From assembly GCF_003255815.1 (NCBI RefSeq), contig NC_037668.1:71070940-71134939 (forward strand): a stretch of DNA of 64,000 nucleotides, in the 5' to 3' direction. The DNA comes from Theropithecus gelada. Taxonomy: Eukaryota; Chordata; Mammalia; Primates; Cercopithecidae. A program made the translations under genes and the position numbers. The notes below the pieces were generated by a model. That model worked only from the letters and a program-made list of their open reading frames with translations. It was not told the DNA's origin and did not search any database. This document shows, piece after piece, positions 28,801 through 34,800 of the stretch (the stretch's first letter is position 1; the number at the start of each line of letters is the position of its first letter).

Positions 28801-31800
28801 ACACATGAAGGCCCATCAGTGATAAACAGCTTGAGATTGAAAATTACTAGAAAGTCTCACCTTTTTTTTATTACTACTTAATCCAAGTGAATGTCACTTT
28901 AAATTAGTTTGAGATAAATTCTAATCAATATAATTTCCTTAAGGACAAGGCCAATATTTCCTGAACATTAAAACTTTGTACCCATATCACAGTTCTTCTT
29001 CATTAAAGGAAAAGATCTAAAACCAACACAAACTATTGATTCAAGTGACTCACACTAGAAACAACCACCACTCAAAAACAGTTCCACTTTCATCCACCTC
29101 TCCAAACAACAATATATAATGTACTATTTCTGTTCAGAACTTATAAAAGCCTTCTACTAGAAACTAAAGAACATGGATGATTTTATACATATGCATACAC
29201 AAGCAAAACACAAAGGAGAACAAACAGCAAACAAATAAAAATTAGAAGCAAAACAAACAGGAAACCAATGCCACCATTTTCCCCATTCAGTCTACCCTGG
29301 AGACTACCATTTACCCAGAGCCCAAAAAACCACATGATGAATATTTTATTCCTCATACACAATTCAATATCCTTAAGTCCACCAATATCACCATACATCC
29401 TGTGCAATCAAGAAATTCACTCTAGGCACATGACCTACTAGTAAGTACTCCAGTGCCAGCATTATTCATGCAAAACAGCAAACACAGTGTGAAGCGATAC
29501 AAGCATGTATGTGAGATTTGGCTTCACACTAAAGCTGGCTTCATGCTTCACTGTATTAAAAAAGAATTGCCAGTCAGGCACAGTGGCTCATGCCTGTAAT
29601 CCCAGCACTTTGGGAGGCCGTGGCAGGTGGATCACGAGGTCAGGAGATCGAGACCATCCTGGCTAACACAGTGAAACCCTGTCTCTATTAAAAAAAAAAA
29701 ATACAAAAAAATTAGCTGGGTATGGCAGCAGGCACCTGTAGTCCCAGCTACTTGGGAAGCTGAGGCAGGAGAATGGTGTGAGCCCGGGAGGCGGAGCTTG
29801 CAGTGAGCAGAGATCACGACACTGCACTCCAGCCTGGGTGCCAGAGCTAGACTCCATCTCAAAAAAAAAAAGAGTTGCCAAACTGCCAATGCATGTCTTT
29901 AAAATATTTCTTATTTTACCTTCATCAAGACTAAGAATTTTAATTATAAAAATGTTAATTATCCAAATTTTTCCAATTCTCTATAAGGTTTTAAAGAATA
30001 TTTTATTATCTAAACTTTTTAATTTCTCTGTATGTGCAAAGAAACAAACAAAAAAAACTACATATGACTTACACAGACCATGCGCGACATGCCTGAGCTT
30101 TCCATCCAGTCCCAGATTTTCTTCTTCTTCATTTTTCTTTAAAGAACCAGTCATTTGGCTGGACGCAGTAGCTCATGCCTGTAATTCCAGCGCTTTGGGA
30201 GGCCAAGGCGGGCGGATATGAGGTCAGGAGATCGAGAACATCCTCGCTAATACGGTGAAACCCTGTCTCTACTAAAAGTACAAAAAATTAGCCAGGTGTG
30301 GTGGCAGGCACCTGTAGTCCCAGCTACTCGGGAGGCTGAGGCAGGAGAATGGCATGAACCCGGGAGGCAGAGCTTGCAGTGAGCCAAGATTGCACTCCAG
30401 CCTGGGTGACAGAGCAAGACTCTGTCTCAAAAAAAAAAAACAGTCGTTTTGCTCTGGGACAAAAAATTCATCATACAAAATTCTTTCTCATACAAATTTA
30501 TTATCTTCTCTTTATAACCTTCCTTACCAAAAAATATATCTTCATATCCATAACTTTCTTCACATCTCTCTCCCCTACCTTGTTTCACAAAAAAGTTTTC
30601 TTTTTTTTTTTTTTTTTAGATGGAATCTCACTCTATTGCCCAGACTGGAGTGCAGTGGTGGGATCTTGGCTCACTGCAAGCTCCACCTCCTGGGTTCACA
30701 CCATTCTCCTGGCTCAGCCTCCCAGATAGCTGGGACTACAGGCGCCTGCCACCATGCCCGGCTTATTTTGTTTTTTTCTTGTATTTTTAGTAGAGATGAG
30801 GTTTCAACATGTTAGCCAGGATGGCCTCCATCTCCTGACCTCGTGATCCTCCTGCCTCAGCCTCCCAAAGTGCTGGGATTACAGTCTGAGCCACCACACC
30901 CAGCCCATAACCCTTTCTTAATTGGAAATGACCCAGATAGCCAATGAGCATCAAAAATAATTTTAAGATTTTAAATTACACAAAAAGTTTACCTAAAACA
31001 TTTATCCCATTGACATGTATTCGGTTTCTTCGTTTTTTTTGTTTTTTTTGTTTTTTGAGACAGAGTCTCGCTCTGTCACCCAGACTGGAGTGCAGTGGCT
31101 GGATCTCAGCTCACTGCAAGCTCTGCCTCCCGGGTTCATGTCATTCTCCTGCCTCAGCCTCCCAAGTAGCTGGGACTACAGACGCCCACCACCTCGCCCA
31201 GCTAGTTTTTTGTATTTTTTAGTAGAGACGGGGTTTCACCATGTTAGCCAGGATGGTCTCGATCTCCTGACCTCGTGATCCGCCCGTCTCGGCCTCCCAA
31301 AGTGCTAGGATTACAGGCTTGAGCCACTGCACCTGGCCCGGTTTCTTCATTTTTAACAGTTTATGTAGATTACTTCTGAAAACAGGTATTAGACACAATC
31401 ATACAAAGTTAGTTATTTCTTTGTTAACCATGTCCTTTTTTTTTTTTTTGAGACAGAGTCTTGCTTTGTTGCCCAGGCTGGAGTGCAGTGACGCAATCTT
31501 GGCTCACTATAACCTCTGCCTCCCAGGTACAAGCAATTCTCCTGCCTCAGCCTCCTGAGTAGCTGGGACTACAGGCGCAAGCCACCACACCCAGCTAATT
31601 TTTTTTTTTTTTTTTTTTTAGTAGAAACAGGGTTTCACCGTGTTGCCCAGGCTGGTCTCAAACTCCTGAGCTCAGCCAATCCACCTGCCTCGGCCTCCCA
31701 AAGTGCTGGGATTACAGGCGTGAGCTACTGCACCCAGTCCAACCATTTTCTTAATAGCCAGTGAACATTAGGTGCTCACCAAAATATCCTCAAAGTTAGA

Positions 31801-34800
31801 TACATAGGTATTTTTGCCAATAACTCAGAAGATTCATGTAACAACATTAAATTAGTCTTATCTGTCAAAGAAGGCATATAAACCAAGATAATTTTGTTTT
31901 GGTGAGATTAATAGCTTTATAACCTTCTATGCCGAACACTGAAACCTCAGAATATCTAGCAGAGACGTATAAAAAAACCCAAACAAAAATGTATGCTGAC
32001 AATTCTGAAGACATTTCTATTTTCATTTTACAAATAATTTTAAAGCCAGTTTGTTTAGTAAAGATTAATGTAAGTCATGTGAACTTGAAAATTGCTTGGA
32101 CATTTTTACTTAATGTATGAGTGCTCTTTTACCTATAAGCCAACTTGGTAGACACAACATGTAACAATAAGTATACATACAAATAAACACATACAAATGG
32201 ACATGTAGACACACACACAAACGAAAATCCAGTAACTTTTACCTTGGAACTCTAGCCATGAAATGCCAATACAAGCTCACTAGTTTTACATAGTTATACG
32301 TTGTTTGCCCCAATAGTTAATCCAATGAAGAATGTGAACTGAAATTTTGGGTAAAGCAGTTTCCATGGCAGTTTGATTTTTAAAGGTCAAACTTCCCTAG
32401 ACTCCAAAGAACACTGGGGCTAACTAAACAGCACCAAAGGAAAACATTACACATTAACCAGGTCCGACTCTGCTTACAACAGCAGCACAAAAGCCTGGAT
32501 ACATGCAACTCCATCCCACTTTTCCATTCAACAGCAAACTCCAGATTCCAAACAAGACTGGGGCCAAACAGTATTGCAAAAGAATATCAAGTTGGCTACA
32601 TTCTGATTTCCCATGACTATATCAAACACACACAATCACCAAAACATTATCCAACTGCTGCAGCAACAAACAAGCCCCTAGTGTCCAAACTGAAACAGTC
32701 AGGGTGCTTCCTTTCTCTACTGGTTGGGCTTGATCGACCTGCAAATGGAAATTCCATAAGGAATTTCCCAAATTGAGAGGAGTTGATCCCACTGTCTGGT
32801 ACCCAAGAGAGACACTCACTTGCTGGGACGCAACACACAATTACAAACAAGTCCCCAAGAGTGTCCGTATTGAAACAGTCAGGGTGCTTCCCTCTCAGTC
32901 CGTTGGGCTTGTTCCACCTACAAATGGAAATTCCTTTAAAAATTTCCCAAATTGACAGAAGCAGATCCTGCTATCTGGACCCACAAAGGACACTCACCTG
33001 TCTGGGTACAGATGTCAAATTTCAAAGGCAGTTCTTCCAAGGCAATCAGGAACAAAGTTGGGGCTGGCTATGGCAGGGCCAGAGAGAGATGGAAACTCAC
33101 CTCCAGCCAAAATTAGATGGGCAGCTGCTTAGGAGGGCTTCTGAGACTGCCAGCCCACAGCAGCCAAGCTGCCACAAGCAAGACGTTCCTGATCAAGGAA
33201 ACAAAATATATTACTGAAACACCAGGGGTTTGGTCAAGGTCCTGCTGCTCACAGCACAGAAAGCCAATCACTGGGAGGACAAGTATTGCCAAGGAAGAAG
33301 GCTTTAATCAGGTGCTGCAGCCAAGGAGATGGGAGCTGAGTCTCAGATCCATATCTCTTACTGACTAAAACTGGGGGTTTATATAGCAGGGAAGAAATGT
33401 AACATGGGTAAGAAAACAAGAACTAGGGAGGAGCCAAGGGCCACCCAGTGCAGCGATCTGGTGAGTTTCAGTTCTTTGACATTCCCTTTTTAAGGAGCCT
33501 GAAGGTCCTTTCCTGAAGAGGGAACTCAGATAAAACAAATACAGGTTTCAGGTTTTAATAGCAGAAGGGTCAATTTCTATGTTTATTCAAAAACAACTGT
33601 CTATGGGACTATTGAGACAGTTTCATTAGCAATATGGACATATAAAATTTTGCAAATGAGGCCGGCTGTAATCCCAGCACTTTGGGAGGCCGAAGTGGGT
33701 GGATCACAAGGTCAGGAGATCGAGACCATCCTGGCTAACATGATGAAACCCTGTCTCTACCAAAAATACAAAAAATTAGCCAGGCATGGTGGCAAGCGCC
33801 TGTAGTCCCAGCTACTCGGAAGGCTGAGGCAGGAGAATGGTGTGAACCTGGGAGGTGGAGGTTGCAGTGAGCCGAGATGGTGCCACTGCACTCCAGCCTG
33901 GGCAACAGAGCAAGACTCCATCTCAAAAATAAATAAAAAATAAATAAATAAATAAAATTTTAAAAAATAAAAATAAAATTTTGCAAATGAAAACACAAAG
34001 CAATTATTAACTTCAGGGAACAGAAATTATTGTATGGAAAAGAGAAATGAATCATTGTATACTACATGGCTCAACTGTGACCAGCAGTTATGTTAATCAT
34101 AATTAAATTCTAACTATTGATCTACTCAAAATTGGGAGGATGAAAGGATGGGAAGTATGCAGGGGCAGGGGAGGGTGCTGAAGGAAAGCTAAATCCTCGT
34201 CTTTCAAGAGAGAAGTCAATAGATAATGCCTAAAAATGATAAATCAAAGAAGCAATGTAAGCACATTAATCAAAGCAGAGTGTGGAAGTAGATATCAAAA
34301 GAATTAGCTAAAATAATTGAAATTGTTGCCTCTGAGGATTGAGAAATTGAGTGGAATGTAGAACAAGAGATACTGTTATTTGTAATAAGCCTTATAGGGT
34401 TATTTGACTACAAGCGTATATAACTTTCATAAATAAATTAATAAAATATTAGGAAAACCATGCTTTCCTTCCAGTTTACTGTTGCAGGCACATTTTTATT
34501 TTTCTCCCCTTATGCATATGGGAAAACTGACAAGGATCTCTGTTTTAAAAAGAAAGAAAAAAAAAGAAAGAGTCAAAGCAAAATAGAATGAATTAGGAAA
34601 CTAAAGATTGACTACAGGAGAAAACTTACCTTGCATAAGAAGATGGGTGAGAAAGTGTTTGTGTCAATCTTGGCTCTGGATGAAGGAAAGAAAAAACTTG
34701 AGACAAGGTCTCTGCATGACAACTTCTAACCAAAAGTCCCTACTCAGACAAGTTTTAGTCTAGAATTTGCATTCAATTTGTGTCTCAAGGCCATCTTAGC

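Larger units (their letters stand above)
28779..33007. mobile_element. ERV-like block, copy 1 (in CFAP57 last intron)
   Basis: This non-coding block is about 2.3-2.8 kb long once later Alus are removed, and it aligns base by base with 43510-46314. Shared landmarks include 'cacatgaaggcccatcagtg', 'aatataatttccttaaggac', 'atgctgacaattctgaagac' and 'tgcaactccatcccactttt'. Its right end holds two tandem units of about 180 bp. I cannot name the family. The layout, with an LTR-like stretch beginning at 33206, suggests an antisense endogenous retroviral remnant with no open gene. Confidence 0.6.
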
